DNA from: Antedon mediterranea
Lineage: Eukaryota; Echinodermata; Crinoidea; Comatulida; Antedonidae
NCBI RefSeq assembly: GCF_964355755.1
Contig: NC_092679.1
Span: forward strand, 13,506,932 to 13,570,931
Direction: 5' to 3'
DNA length: 64,000 nt
Shown here: one piece after another, positions 29,001 to 38,194 of the stretch
Numbering within the stretch: position 1 is the first letter of the stretch
How the letters are laid out: each line of letters opens with the position of its first letter
Translations under genes and position numbers: made by a program
The notes under the pieces: generated by a model
The model's input: the letters and a program-made list of their open reading frames with translations, nothing else
What the model was told of the DNA's origin: nothing
Databases searched by the model: none

Positions 29001-32000
29001 TTTTGAAACAAAATGATCATTGGTTGATTCGAAATACATATTTACACTGCCCGCCCCATATAGCCAAATACGGTATGATAACATACGTCATTCTTATCGG
29101 ATGTTTGCGGTCTGCAAATCGATTTCTATACATGTTTCACAAGTCTGTATTTTCAGACAAAAATCGCTGTCGAAATAAAAACAAATAAATAAAAAAAAAA
29201 GACAATACAGACTTGAGGCAAGTCTAACGCTTCCAGTTCATCACCTCTTGTAAAATAGATTCCGATGATGATGATATTTGACCTTTGTAAACCAAAAACA
29301 TTAAAGAGTGAAACACACCTTTAGGTAACAAACTACATACAACATCACCTTTTATTTCACACAGTGAAAAAACTATATTTATGTTAATGACACAACAGGG
29401 ATTAGACGTACAAAATGTAACAATATCTCTGTTATGCTAATGATTTAACTAAGTTATTTTTACTTTATGCATAAAATAATATGTATTATGGTTTATTATT
29501 TATAGATATAACTTAAGCCCAATAAATTGACTTGACTGAATTGACTTTTTGTAACTTTGTGTATATTTTAAACATATTTTATTGATATTTGTATCGTTAA
29601 ATAAGAGAGAGTCAACCTTACTGTAATATATTATGGGCCTGTGGCCTAAATATGAAAAAAAGGCAGGCACCATTGCCTGGAATGAATAAGTTGTATTGAA
29701 TTGAATATGATTTGATATCCTGATTTATTACACATTTGCAATCGCAAACTAAGTATAGTTGATGCGCTATAGTATACATGGTTGACCACATAAATACCAG
29801 GGAAATCCACATGCACGAAATTCTTCGGTGGATTTCACATTTTTACAATTTGTTACATTTTGCAGATGTGAAAGTGATATAAAACTGCCAAAATATGTTT
29901 TTTAATACTGTAAATCCTTCAGCGGTTGAACAACAATCACGAAATCGCCAAAAGCGCAAAATTCTTGATGATGTTATTTTAGATATTGACTTGCTTACTT
30001 ACAGTGAATCAGGCCTTTGGGGGCCAATTGCTGTCTATATCGACAAAAATATTTATAAAATAGATTCAATAAATTCTGTATTCTTTGAAACATTTACATT
30101 TATAATCTCTGATTATTTATATTGTTTGTTCAGATGTAATTTCAACTGACGGAAAAAAACTCCTGCGTCTCATTGAAAACAATAGGGACTTTATGAAACC
30201 CGACGGGAAGCCACATGACGGTGCTCATGAATAATTTATGCATGAGCTTTAACAGAGTGGGCGGAGCTTAGCGTGAAATTCCGTCGTCTTAACTTTTTGA
30301 GGACGATAAAGTTGCCATTTTCCTGTTTACTGAGAACGACTAGAAATAATGTACAATAACCTTAAATATACAGTTCAAATTACACTTGGAAGGCTAGGCC
30401 TATGGTGTATCACCAGAGCCAATTGATTCAGAAGAGCCCTGCGACACGAGACGGGGCAGGGAGAGATGCTGCCGGTCGTCGTCTTTCGCGCAAGGGTGCG
30501 TAACTAATATAGTGGCTATGTTGACTGTATATGAATTTACGCTCTAGCGAACACTGGATATTCGTCGTCCTCCCCTAACCGTCGTGTTTCGTAAAGTCCC
30601 TAATGAGGAAATTCCTCAGCGATCGTTGGTTACCTTTCTTTCTAGAGTTGACGGTTTCTTTGGCGTCTCTTCAACAGCATCTGCAATGGGCGAGTCAATT
30701 TGTATTGTGACTGGACCATCATTTTCTATATGGACTTGCATATAAGCACCAAACTGACCATCTAGTAAAGTAATCAAAATATTAACAATCATCTAGCAGT
30801 TTGTTTCATTACAACAAAATCATGATTTTAAGCTTTGAAAATGTCTTTACACGATGGGTTCGGTCCGGTGCCCTGAGAAAAATATCATGGAAAATGGGTT
30901 TAGTGGTAAAGCAACCCTCTTAGTGCCACGGGCGGCGTTAGAAACCCCATTTAAGATCGTTCACACCAAAATCCGTACCAGTTTTGAACAGTGAGCATGA
31001 TGAACTTGTTTGACACGCTCAATGCTCACAATATTTTTCTGAGGGTGCCGTACCGAATCCGGACGCTATGTGAAAGCAGCTTTAGGGTTCCTCGCTCCTC
31101 ATTTGTACAACATGGACTGAGATGGAATAGAACAGTGGATGTTGAATAGCGAATCTCTCAACTTATGAAAATATACTGCCCATTCAACTCATAAACATTC
31201 ATACTAGTATTAAGTATTTTTGATTTAGCTTTTTGCTTATTTTGTTAGTATCTCTACACAGATCCAGCCACTGATACTCATAGCAGCATTTTCATTTTTT
31301 CAGTAATTTGATTTATTATATAATTATTATAATATATTTTTTTAGCTCTGACAGAAAAATGATCAACACATTGTTATCCTTTTATACTCATTGGGATATA
31401 AACTCAATATAAGTTATTTATGTACTGTGTACACATGACCAACAGCTTTTACATTTAAAGAGAGAATTTAAGTATCTTGCCCAGGATAAAATCAATGGGA
31501 CAGACATGCTAGTCATACCTTTCAAGCCATACTCTTAAATATGACAATTATTAATAATAGTACAGGATAAATCTAAAATGTTCACAACATCTTTCAAAAA
31601 GTGTTTTTTTATATTAATCTTGGAAAAAGATTGATGAGTCTTAATACCCACCTACTCCCACAAATTGCAAATAAATATGCATGCTTGTTGTATTTAAAAT
31701 AACTTTATATTATTTGCAACAATTATATGATGTAAAGAACATTAATTATCCCTCAAAAAATAAAATACATTAGTAGAACCTTAAAATTAAGGGGACACAT
31801 TGAATAGAGGTTGGCCAATTAAAACATATATATTTGCCTCATTCATTTCATGAACACCTGAATAAGAGATCATGTCCCAAATGTCCAATTCTTCAGATAA
31901 ACTTGGCATACATTTTTAGATAATATTTTGCATCCTAATCTGGTGACTTCATAGAAAATTAAAATTATTCATGTATACAGTGTACACAAAAATAAAAATC

Positions 32001-35000
32001 ATAATATTTTTTTTATATGCCTCTAATAAAATTTGTGTACAAAAGAATAGGGAAATAACTGTTTAATTTATCTAATAAAAAAAAAATCTGTAAAGCACTG
32101 TCTACACTATCAGTATCAAACTAGTTTGTGTGATATGTCCAAGTATGGTAGTGATATTACCAAATATGATAGTGGTATGACATCATCATGTCCATATATG
32201 GGCACATCACAATTTGTTTGTCACATAAAGTTTGATAATGTAGACAAGGCTTTACATAGGGGGGGGGGAGGGGAAGACTATAAATCGATAATTATTGGAA
32301 TGTATGATCAATAGATTGTTGCAAATGTGACACCTGCTCTTTAAGATGATCACTTCAATATCTTCTGTCGCTCCTACACATTTTTCTAAATTTACCTTTG
32401 CATCATCTGCCTTAATATTAGACTGAAATAACTTTTTTTCGTTAGCAACATTAATTAACAATGCAGAGGGTAATTTCCTTTTATTTTCAAATAGTGAGTT
32501 AAAATAGTTACATATCTAAGTTTAGAATCGCACAAATGGCCAGATGGTAAATAGATAATAGTTTTTAAACAAAATTATTAATAATAATAGTAATCACCAA
32601 TGATACATTTACCAATGGTGACCCATTAAAAGGAAAATTGAACTGACTTTATAAAGATATATTGCCCCCTGAAAAAATAATCAAGCACTTTTTTTAATAT
32701 GCCATTTAAATGTAACATATTTACACTTACAGTATTTAATTTGACAAAAAAACTGTAGTTTTGGGATGAATTTAACCATTTATTTGATTTTTTAAAGTGA
32801 AATCACTATTTGTTCGTTTTTTTTAAAGGAAATGAATAACTTTATTAAAACTGCAAAATGGCATATTCAAAGTCTGATTATATTAATCTTCAGCCTTATA
32901 CAAATAGCATAAACTATACCTTTGATCAATTCTGGTTTATAATCTTTGCCTAATAGTTGTAGAAATTCTTCATAAAACAGTTTTGATTTTTCTCCTGGCA
33001 TAGCACAATGGAAGTCTGGTTTATTTCCCTTTAGAATTGCGTATAATGTGAACTGCAAAGAAAATTGGACATGCTATTGAAAAAATGATAGTTTGTTGTT
33101 GTAGTAGATGCAGAATTCACATTCACATCGCCTAACAAACTCAAGAGTGTTTTCCTCAATATGCACATAGCTCGCGGCATCCATGACAACAAAATTCCCT
33201 AATGATGTACGAGCGCGCGCAATCAGATGGGAATATGAACTAAATCCGGACCGGACCAGGTGTGGAAGAACAATATACAAACGTTGTTTGGAAGTTCACT
33301 CTGGAATGGCCTACTGTACCTGAATGAATTAAGAAAACAAAACAATTACAACCGTTTTAAATCACTTAAGATTCATTTAAGTGAATTGTTACCGGTGGTC
33401 TAGGATGGTTGCAGTGAAAATAATTAAATAAAAATGGTATAAAAAGTTATAATTAATAATGAGATTGAGAACATGCTTTGAATTGAAGTTTAGTTTCAGT
33501 TTAAGTTGTTTTAAAATTATGTTTAAATGTGCCGTAGGGCCCGTCGGAAGAGCAGTTTTATTTTATTACTGAGAGGGCTACCCTACTGAAAGAAAACGAA
33601 ATAAAAATAAAACCATCATGTCGCTATAAACTATGTTCAAAAGCAAATATGTTTAATTATATAATATTATATTATATATTGTATTCTTGCAATTAATTGG
33701 TTTATCACATGTCATTTGGAACTAGCCCTACCTGTGATAAGTGATAATGCGTTCTAATGCATGTAGTTTTCAATAAACATTTTGAGAATTTTTGCTATGC
33801 GATCATCAGTTAACTGTAATCAACTTGTTGTGCGCACTGTCTATAAATGTTCTAATCCATGTCTAAAGTTAGAGCCCTGCCTTTTAAATGGCCTAGGTTC
33901 CAGCCTAGCATTCCTCAATGATTTACAATGGATAAATTGAATAAGGTAGGTGTGTAATTAAACAAATAATGAATGTTTTTTATTCGTTGGTTGGAGAGAA
34001 TATTTAATTGGAAGAGAAATTGACTGCTCTATTTCAACTCGGCTTCCGCCTTGTTAAAAATAGAGCAGCCAATTTTTCAATACATGAAATATTCTCACAT
34101 CCAAATCATAAAACATTCATTATTTGTATACCAAACATGTGCATTAGGAAAAACCCTGGCACTACAGACATATAGACAAAGTTAATAATGTAATACCATG
34201 CTACAGTGCACTAACCTTACCTGACTAACACATAGAATTTCAAACTGCTTGTCTTTGACACTTTTACACCATCGTTTACCACCATCGTCATCAAATACAC
34301 GCAAATTTAAAACCTTTCTTGCACTGAAAAAAAACTCAATTAAATGTTAAAATACTGAATAAAACTATCTGTAACACATAGCCTTTATTATAGACCATTG
34401 CTATACCGTGGTCTAACCTGTAAAATTAAAGCCTCCTCAAAAGAAGTCTTGAACTGTCTTAAACCTCTGTTTATGTCAACATAGCATCGCCGATACAGAC
34501 CTTGGTATTATTTATTGTGAAATACAATGTACAAGACATTGAACAAGTTTGGATGATGCATAATAACGATGATCTTATATAGAAAGATAGATTTTCTCAC
34601 ATAGAAACGTATGTACTGTTTTTGTGGCTTGAGCAAGCATGACAAACATTACCTTATTTGGTATTCTACACAAACAGTGCGCCCTCAATTTGTCACTTTT
34701 CACGGCCTTAGCGAAGACTGTTTTATAGCAATGGTCTAACAGTGGTGGCTTTAATAAGACCATCTATCTGATAAAGTCGGCTTTAATCGGGGAGTTAAGA
34801 CCATCAGTTAAGACTGTTTTATAGCAATGAACTAACAGCGGTGGCTTTAGTAAGACCGTCTATCTGATAAAGTCGGCTTTAATTGGGGATTTAAGACCAT
34901 CAGTTAAGACTGTTTTATAGCAATGGCCTACAGCGGTGGCTTTAATAAGACCATCTATCTGATAAAGTCGGCTTTAATCAAGGAGTTAAGACCATCAGTT

Positions 35001-36984
35001 AAGACTGTTTTATAGCAATGGTCTACAGCGGTGGCTTTAAGACCATCTATCTGATAAAGTCGGCTTTAATTGTCAGTTAAGACTGTTTTATAGTAACCCG
35101 CTCCTGATCATTACTTACATGTATTCTCTTTCTTTAGGTGTATCATCTTTTGTAATTCCTACCAGAACACATAATCCACGTCCAATTGAACTCACCAGTT
35201 CACCACCAACTAAAACATGAAAGTACTGTATGTTAAATAGGAAAAACTGAAGACATAGCAGGGTTTGAGACTAGTTAAGCATCTCTACTTGATATTATGC
35301 ACAATTTCAATTGTATGACGCACTATACAACCGGGAGAGGTGAATAATTTGTCTGATGTTGTTTGTGCTTCATACTTATGTATGACCATGATGCACACCT
35401 GCATAACAAAAATACTTACCTTTAAGTGAGAAAGGCGAACACATTTTAAAACTAGAAAGCCACTCCGAGAGGGCATACCTCCGCCTACTGTAAAATTCTC
35501 CTACATAAGATTTCTCCGGTAAAAAAAAAAATATATATATATTTGTGTGTGTCTTAATGCTGTTTGTGATTTAGGCTAATTTCATTACAAGCATGTGTAT
35601 GCGAGTTTGGTGTAATGGTTATGTAACAAGCCTTTCAATTAACAATAGCTTCAGTTGACTAATAATAGAACAGCAACGCGAAAATCAAACGAGTGAATTT
35701 GAAAAGAAATAGGTTTTTTAAACTACTCGCATCAAAAAACGTGCACATTAAATCAAATTATGTTTTAAAATTACAAATCACAAATTCTAACTCTTGCCTC
35801 TTGTTAAAAAATGAAGTTTTTTGGACAAGTAGTTCTCGAGAAAATGCAATTTCAGTTTACTTGTTACTTTAAGACTGCTCGCCGGCTTTTGAAAAATTCT
35901 GTCCTATCTTTTAACACTAGCAGGTCTAAAAAAGTATAATAAAAAGTGGTCCAGAATTGGGACTGTGGTCCCAAAATTTAATGGAATGGTCCTTGACCAC
36001 ATATCTATCTGTCTATTCATTTTGGTAAAGATCTTGTAATTACTTTGAGTAATCCTGCTAACAAACAAACAAACAAACACACGCTACCGATTACATATAC
36101 CTCCTTGGCGGAGGTAAATTAGTAACGGACCGTAAAGAACAATGACGCACCATGACTCTCCCTTTGACGTTTCTTCAATGATTAATATTTGTCCAGGCTT
36201 GGCCCGTGGTGAGTGATGGACATTGACTCACCATTTAGATTTTTCGGACTCGCCGAGATACGAATTCAAGATCTTGACAACAGGGTACTGTACTCGCTAT
36301 GTATTTTGTATATTATTATTTAGAGATTTTCAAAAATGTCATGTGTGTATGTACTATGTTTGATGCTCAATTTGAAATTGCGGCTTGAAATTGCGCAAAT
36401 CGTTCAAATTGTGCACAACATACATACTGTACATGCATAGACTAAACCCACAATAACATTTTCAAGAAGAGAATCAACCCTCCTGGTTCCATATCCTCAT
36501 CACTAGCTACACCACCAGCTCGTCAATCGAATCAAAAAAATATAATATAAGCCTACATCACATATTGTAAGTAAGCATTTTACCTTTAACCGACCAATCA
36601 GAACTGAGAGTTGACGTCTTGCTCTACTCAAATAAATGTATTCGATAGATATCCACTTCCGTGCATACAAAGCCTCTCACTAGATTTTTTTACTGAGGGG
36701 TGTTATATTATAAGACCATACCATACTGACAAGTAAGAGCATGCAGGTGAGGCAGCCAGAGTGTGGGCTGGGCTGATCTGATTGATGGATGCTGATCAGT
36801 CTGTCTGGCTGACTGACTGACTGAGTCCATATGCATGGAGGGAGAGGTATTATACCTCCATCATATGGTGAGTCTGTGTCACTAAAAAAATCAATTAAAC
36901 TAAATCCAGTGAGTGAATTTTTCGTTCTTATTTAACGTTACCTGATACACTGGCCTTCGTGACACGTTGTATTACTACTTTCAT
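5070..36984 (-). CDS. DTD1: D-aminoacyl-tRNA deacylase 1 with C-terminal PAH domain (3' end unresolved)
   Basis: DTD enzymes hydrolyse D-amino acids (and glycine mischarged on tRNA-Ala) off tRNAs in the cytosol. Seven exons read on the minus strand: 36942-36984, 35119-35209, 34221-34323, 32920-33052, 30634-30761, 26360-26520, 5070-5274. All junctions are GT-AG and phases match, giving 288 codons without a stop. The start is the ATG at 36984, opening MKVVIQRVTKASVS as in DTD1. Residues 1-147 are a full DTD fold with both signatures: SQFTLYA (78-84, catalytic) and NDGPVT (137-142, the Gly-cisPro motif that rejects L-aminoacyl substrates). Residues 148-185 are a basic linker. Residues about 186-260 match a Sin3-type PAH domain, absent from the vertebrate DTD1 proteins I know. 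The last exon ends in CGG before gtaagt, so at least one more exon exists. Enzyme identity is certain; the fusion rests on splice-phase logic, not on a transcript. Confidence 0.93.
5485..6486 (+). mobile_element. PIF/Harbinger-like DNA transposon remnant with Myb/SANT frame
   Basis: Terminal inverted repeats of about 35 bp (TGTTCAGACCTACGGAGTTA near 5490-5509, its complement near 6462-6481) bound a 1.0-kb element. At 5868-6044 a 58-codon frame opens MSSKRAHWRETEVKYLISLW. Beyond a frameshift it resumes as KLKGSSYKAAKDRVNKYK (about 6079-6130). Together these are the two ends of the trihelix/Myb-SANT-like domain, which is the second protein of Harbinger elements. The transposase is absent. Flanks are TAC/TAT, compatible with a decayed 3-bp target duplication. 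It lies in the 21-kb DTD1 intron. Confidence 0.75.
6690..7008 (+). repeat. 28-30-bp minisatellite with CCATGG core
   Basis: About eleven tandem units built on GAGTTCTTCCATGGTACAGA; the best-kept neighbours (6921, 6949) are 28 bp apart. The palindromic CCATGG recurs in most units. Long open frames on both strands here are products of the repeat. Confidence 0.92.
7010..10920. other. Intronic DNA with dispersed repeat fragments, no gene seen
   Basis: Apart from the repeat at 8510-8760 and a short-period motif at about 10090-10560 (variants of TTCGAGATGGGCTTCTTTT in both orientations), I see no supported feature. Frames are short and without recognisable domains. Confidence 0.5.
8510..8760 (+). 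repeat. Interspersed repeat, copy 1
   Basis: It shares blocks with 31985-32345: ACAAAATTTGTGTACAAAA, CTGTTTAATTT and CGATAATTATTGGAATGTAT with GATCAATAG after it. No coding capacity is evident. The second copy carries an inserted MITE, so this one shows the undisturbed arrangement. Confidence 0.7.
10936..12077 (-). mobile_element. Degenerate LINE reverse transcriptase, C-terminal half
   Basis: Three minus-strand frames make one broken reverse transcriptase. The first (12077-11541) holds TKQGDVLAPLLFGIYF and the catalytic box as YAED, with Glu for the first Asp, then KTKILPF and SKFSYLGSVI. The second (11550-11170) continues ISVLLYGAESWTTY, NIRWQDRV and RRLLWLGHVRRMDD. The third (11207-11004) has NVNTWEKKADDRKSWKD. 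The order is that of LINEs widespread in marine invertebrates. Frameshifts near 11545 and 11190 and the altered box mean it is dead. The 3' end reads CTGATGATGATGATTC, a short tandem tail. Confidence 0.88.
12085..12250 (+). repeat. GGGACAC/CCCCTATT repeat, copy 1
   Basis: Blocks such as AACCCCTATTCAGGGAACA and TTGTTGGGTCCCCTTG recur at 23660-23815 and 41960-42075. Non-coding, possibly MITE-like; no clean ends seen. Confidence 0.6.
12260..15080. other. Intronic AT-rich DNA; a SINE and no gene seen
   Basis: No supported exon on either strand. The only recognisable element is the SINE at 14551-14759. Confidence 0.5.
14551..14759 (-). repeat. tRNA-derived SINE, family A, copy 2
   Basis: On the minus strand it begins GGCGTGAGTG, with A box TGGCCGAGTGGTTAATT and B box GGGTTCGATGG. 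The body matches copy 1 (AGAGCCAACAATATCGGCAT) and ends AATCCTTGGCCATGTGC. Confidence 0.85.
15085..16011. mobile_element. Harbinger-type MITE with TTA target duplication
   Basis: The ends are near-perfect inverted repeats of at least 38 bp (CGCCCGTATTCTTAAACCGG inward). They are flanked by TTA at 15082-15084 and 16012-16014, the 3-bp target duplication of PIF/Harbinger. Sub-terminal CGACTAAA/GTCGAACT motifs repeat. The 927-bp interior has no convincing transposase. Well-preserved termini suggest fairly recent insertion. Confidence 0.88.
16020..21715. other. Intronic DNA with a LINE remnant, no gene seen
   Basis: Apart from the LINE piece at 16840-17400 this is AT-rich non-coding sequence. 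Part of 20690-20880 is less AT-rich and holds homeodomain-like AATTAATGATCATTCA, but nothing establishes a function. Confidence 0.45.
16840..17400 (-). mobile_element. Degenerate LINE reverse transcriptase C-terminal fragment
   Basis: The minus strand reads, across several frames, LKIIINNHKILSVKSIKFL and TIDN, then LILSHLSYGIIFWANIYPTN with INKLSILQKKAI, then LNLLKLSDINLSQQG. This is the usual order of motifs after the catalytic box in non-LTR reverse transcriptases. Frameshifts separate the blocks and no box is present. Confidence 0.78.
21720..21960 (+). repeat. tRNA-derived SINE, family A, copy 3
   Basis: A box GTGGCTGAGCGGTTAAGAC (21730-21748) and a weak B box (AGGATTCAAGCG). The body has GCTCCATGGTTCTGGTGG and AAACCGTAAGTCCAGTGT, shared with the 54440 copy. 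The 3' end runs into a LINE fragment. Confidence 0.75.
21961..22485 (+). mobile_element. LINE 3'-end fragment
   Basis: The frame opening FKSYCISMYCAALWCDF, then SLQVCYNNAFRKILK, is the C-terminal segment of another LINE reverse transcriptase lineage. It breaks after about 60 codons. The 3' end at 22450-22482 has an AATAAA-like motif and (GAATT)n tail repeats. Confidence 0.78.
22620..22850 (-). repeat. tRNA-derived SINE, family B
   Basis: On the minus strand the head TTGGATAGCCGAGTGGTTAG (A box) and CCGGGTTCAATTCCCGAC (B box) is close to a real tRNA. It continues without a 3' acceptor end into a body containing CAGCTGTAAATGAGTACCTG and an internal GAGCTCCTAACAGCTC hairpin. It is a SINE, not a tRNA gene, and its body differs from family A. 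Confidence 0.85.
23660..23815 (+). repeat. GGGACAC/CCCCTATT repeat, copy 2
   Basis: Blocks GGGGACACGCTATTAGGGG, CTTGTTGGGTCCTGAAGGTG and TAATAGGGGTTCTGCTT match the copies at 12085 and 41960. Confidence 0.65.
24690..25015 (+). repeat. Interspersed repeat, copy A
   Basis: Shares with 33665-33870 the order CTTGCAATTTGATTGGTTAA, TTAGCCCTACCT, CTAATGCA, TTTTTGAGAA and TTGTGCGC. A related fragment is at 42287-42550. Non-coding. Confidence 0.65.
26521..30183. other. DTD1 intron 5, distal part
   Basis: Intron between DTD1 exons 6 and 5. It holds the MITE at 27543-27888, a poly-G run at about 27460 and LINE-tail-like scraps near 29520 and 29690. No exon is supported. Confidence 0.5.
27543..27888. 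mobile_element. MITE with CTCTCCCTTAGCAGAA ends
   Basis: The sequence AGGCATTTCTCTCCCTTAGC near 27543 is mirrored by the complement of GCTAAGGGAGAGTTTTGCCT ending at 27888. That gives about 28-bp imperfect inverted repeats around a non-coding interior of roughly 290 bp. Confidence 0.7.
30184..30601. mobile_element. MITE with AGGGACTTTA ends and AAT target duplication
   Basis: Inverted repeats AGGGACTTTATGAAACCCGA and, inverted, AGGGACTTTACGAAACACGA bound a 418-bp element flanked by AAT on both sides. Its right end is 31 bp inside intron 5 from the DTD1 exon 5 donor. Confidence 0.75.
30830..31083. mobile_element. MITE upstream of DTD1 exon 5
   Basis: Long imperfect inverted repeats: GGTTCGGTCCGGTGCCCTGA with GAAAAATAT on the left, the complement of ATATTTTTCTGAGGGTGCCG on the right. 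About 254 bp. It starts 69 bp from the exon 5 acceptor. Confidence 0.7.
31985..32345 (+). repeat. Interspersed repeat, copy 2, with a nested MITE
   Basis: Same outer blocks as 8510-8760, but split by a hairpin MITE at 32091-32254 and a poly-G run at 32260. The MITE is absent from the other copy, so it inserted later. Confidence 0.7.
32091..32254. mobile_element. Hairpin MITE, GTCTACACTATCAAA family, copy 1
   Basis: The ends TAAAGCACTGTCTACACTAT and (inverted) TAAAGCCTTGTCTACATTAT pair, making most of the element a long hairpin around CATGTCCATATATGGGCACA. Three more copies lie at 39559, 42891 and 53731. Confidence 0.85.
32700..32885 (+). repeat. Short interspersed repeat shared with 54000-54235
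   Basis: TTTATTAAAACTGCAAAATG with GCATATTCAAA here matches TTTATTAAAACTAGAAAATG with GCTTATATTCAAA at 54177, with preceding AT-rich blocks also related. No terminal structure seen. Confidence 0.55.
33665..33870 (+). repeat. Interspersed repeat, copy B
   Basis: Partner of 24690-25015 (see there). It is followed at 33960-34130 by an imperfect inverted repeat centred near 34045: TGACTGCTCTATTT on the left and AAATAGAGCAGCCA on the right. Confidence 0.6.
34391..35104 (-). mobile_element. MITE copy with internal 95-bp tandem expansion
   Basis: An inverted-orientation relative of the element at 37663-38194; both share TAGACCATTGCTATACCG and the TTACCTTATTTGGTATTCTA type block. From about 34715 to 35097 the terminal part is repeated four to five times with a period near 95 bp (AGACTGTTTTATAGCAATGG per unit). 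Its outer end (CCGCTCC, 35104) is 14 bp from the donor of DTD1 exon 2. Confidence 0.85.
35463..36117. repeat. Dispersed repeat bounded by CCTCCGCC/GGCGGAGG
   Basis: Begins GGCATACCTCCGCCTACTGT and ends ATACCTCCTTGGCGGAGGTA. Near the right end, AATCCTGCTAACAAACAAAC resembles a repeat found in many marine animal genomes. It lies in DTD1 intron 1. No frame. Confidence 0.6.
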
Positions 36985-37176
36985 CTTTGTTTAGTTCGAA
37001 ATGATGATAAAAAACAGATTTGAATTGTGAAAGATAGAAAGATAAATACACCGGTACACCTTCTGGCTCACCTAAAGGTGACCTATTATATGGTTCGATG
37101 AGCAAAATCGTTGCGGATCATCAAAATTAAAATAAGAGGAAGTTCTTATTTTACAATTATCCAACTTTATGTCTAT

Positions 37177-37209
37177 TGCGCATGCGTTTTTGCTTATTCC
37201 TATGGAAAC
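37177..37209 (+). promoter_or_regulatory. NRF1-like site plus RFX X-box-like site
   Basis: TGCGCATGCG at 37177-37186 matches the core of the palindromic NRF1 site. Ten bases later, ATTCCTATGGAAAC (37196-37209) fits the RFX X-box consensus GTHNYYATRRNAAC at 13 of 14 positions (A for the first G). RFX sites drive ciliary genes and CFAP70 is one. NRF1 sites are typical of housekeeping promoters such as that of a tRNA-editing enzyme. The function is inferred from motif and context only. Confidence 0.5.
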
Positions 37210-37662
37210 TCAAGCTTTCGTTGTTTTTGTCTTCAGGTAAAGCCAATGTATGTAGAATTTTCACACTTTTATAGTTGCATAATATTTATTTATTTAAATG
37301 CATTGTAAACATATGTAATTACTTTAAGGGGTTATGAAATCCTATGTAATATTTATGTATGTAATCATTGAAAAAACGTTAATATATCTAGGCTACCGAG
37401 CCTACTACTCAGCTAATTGGGCAGGCCTAGCTAGCTAGTATGCACAGCAACCTAGATTTATAAGGACCACCAGGCGAATCAGAGACGTTTCGACCCACTT
37501 TAATAGGTTGAACCGAAAGATTGTTACTAGGCCCTAGGCATGTTGTATTTTCATTTCATTCAAGTTTTTTGTCTCCATAAAAATACAATTCATTTATAAA
37601 AATAAATAGGCTAGCCTAGATAGATAGATAAAAATCTATTTTTTACACTACAGAAAAGTTCA

Positions 37663-38194
37663 GGAGCGGATTGCTATAAAACAGTCTTAACTAATGGTCT
37701 TAACTCCCCGATTAAAGCCGGCTTTATCTGATAGACGGTCTTACTAAAGCCACCCCTGTTAGACCATTGCTATAAAACAGTCTTAGATAAGACCGCGTAA
37801 AGTAACAAATTGAGGGCGTACTTTGCGCGTAGAATACCAAATAAGGTAATGTTCGTCACGCTTGTTCAATTCACAATCATAACAGTACGTACATTTCTAC
37901 GCAAGAAAATCTATTCTAGGGCTATATAAGAATAAAATCACCGTTATTATTTGATTTAACACTTAAAACTCGTTCTATTGGTTGTCTTTGACGATAAATA
38001 ATACGTAAAAGCAACAAAAAGAGAGGTTTAAGACTGTTTTAAGACTCCTTCGAGTAGGCTTTAATTTTAAAGACCGTTTACAGGTTAGACCGCGGTATAG
38101 CAATGGTCTATAATGTAAGACTACTTGCTACGTCACGAATTATAGCCGGCTAAGCGTTAAGACCGGTTATAGACCGCTTATAGCAATCTGCCCC
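37663..38194. mobile_element. MITE in the CFAP70 leader region
   Basis: The left end GGAGCGGATTGCTATAA and inverted right end GGGGCAGATTGCTATAA form the terminal repeats of a 532-bp element rich in TTAAGACCG-type subrepeats. Its right edge is 30 bp before the CFAP70 ATG and abuts an acceptor-like CCCCAG. A second copy lies inverted at 34391-35104. Confidence 0.85.

Noticed and set aside
29895-30149. 84-codon plus-strand frame
   Set aside because: No recognisable domain, no splice support, low-complexity AT-rich end.
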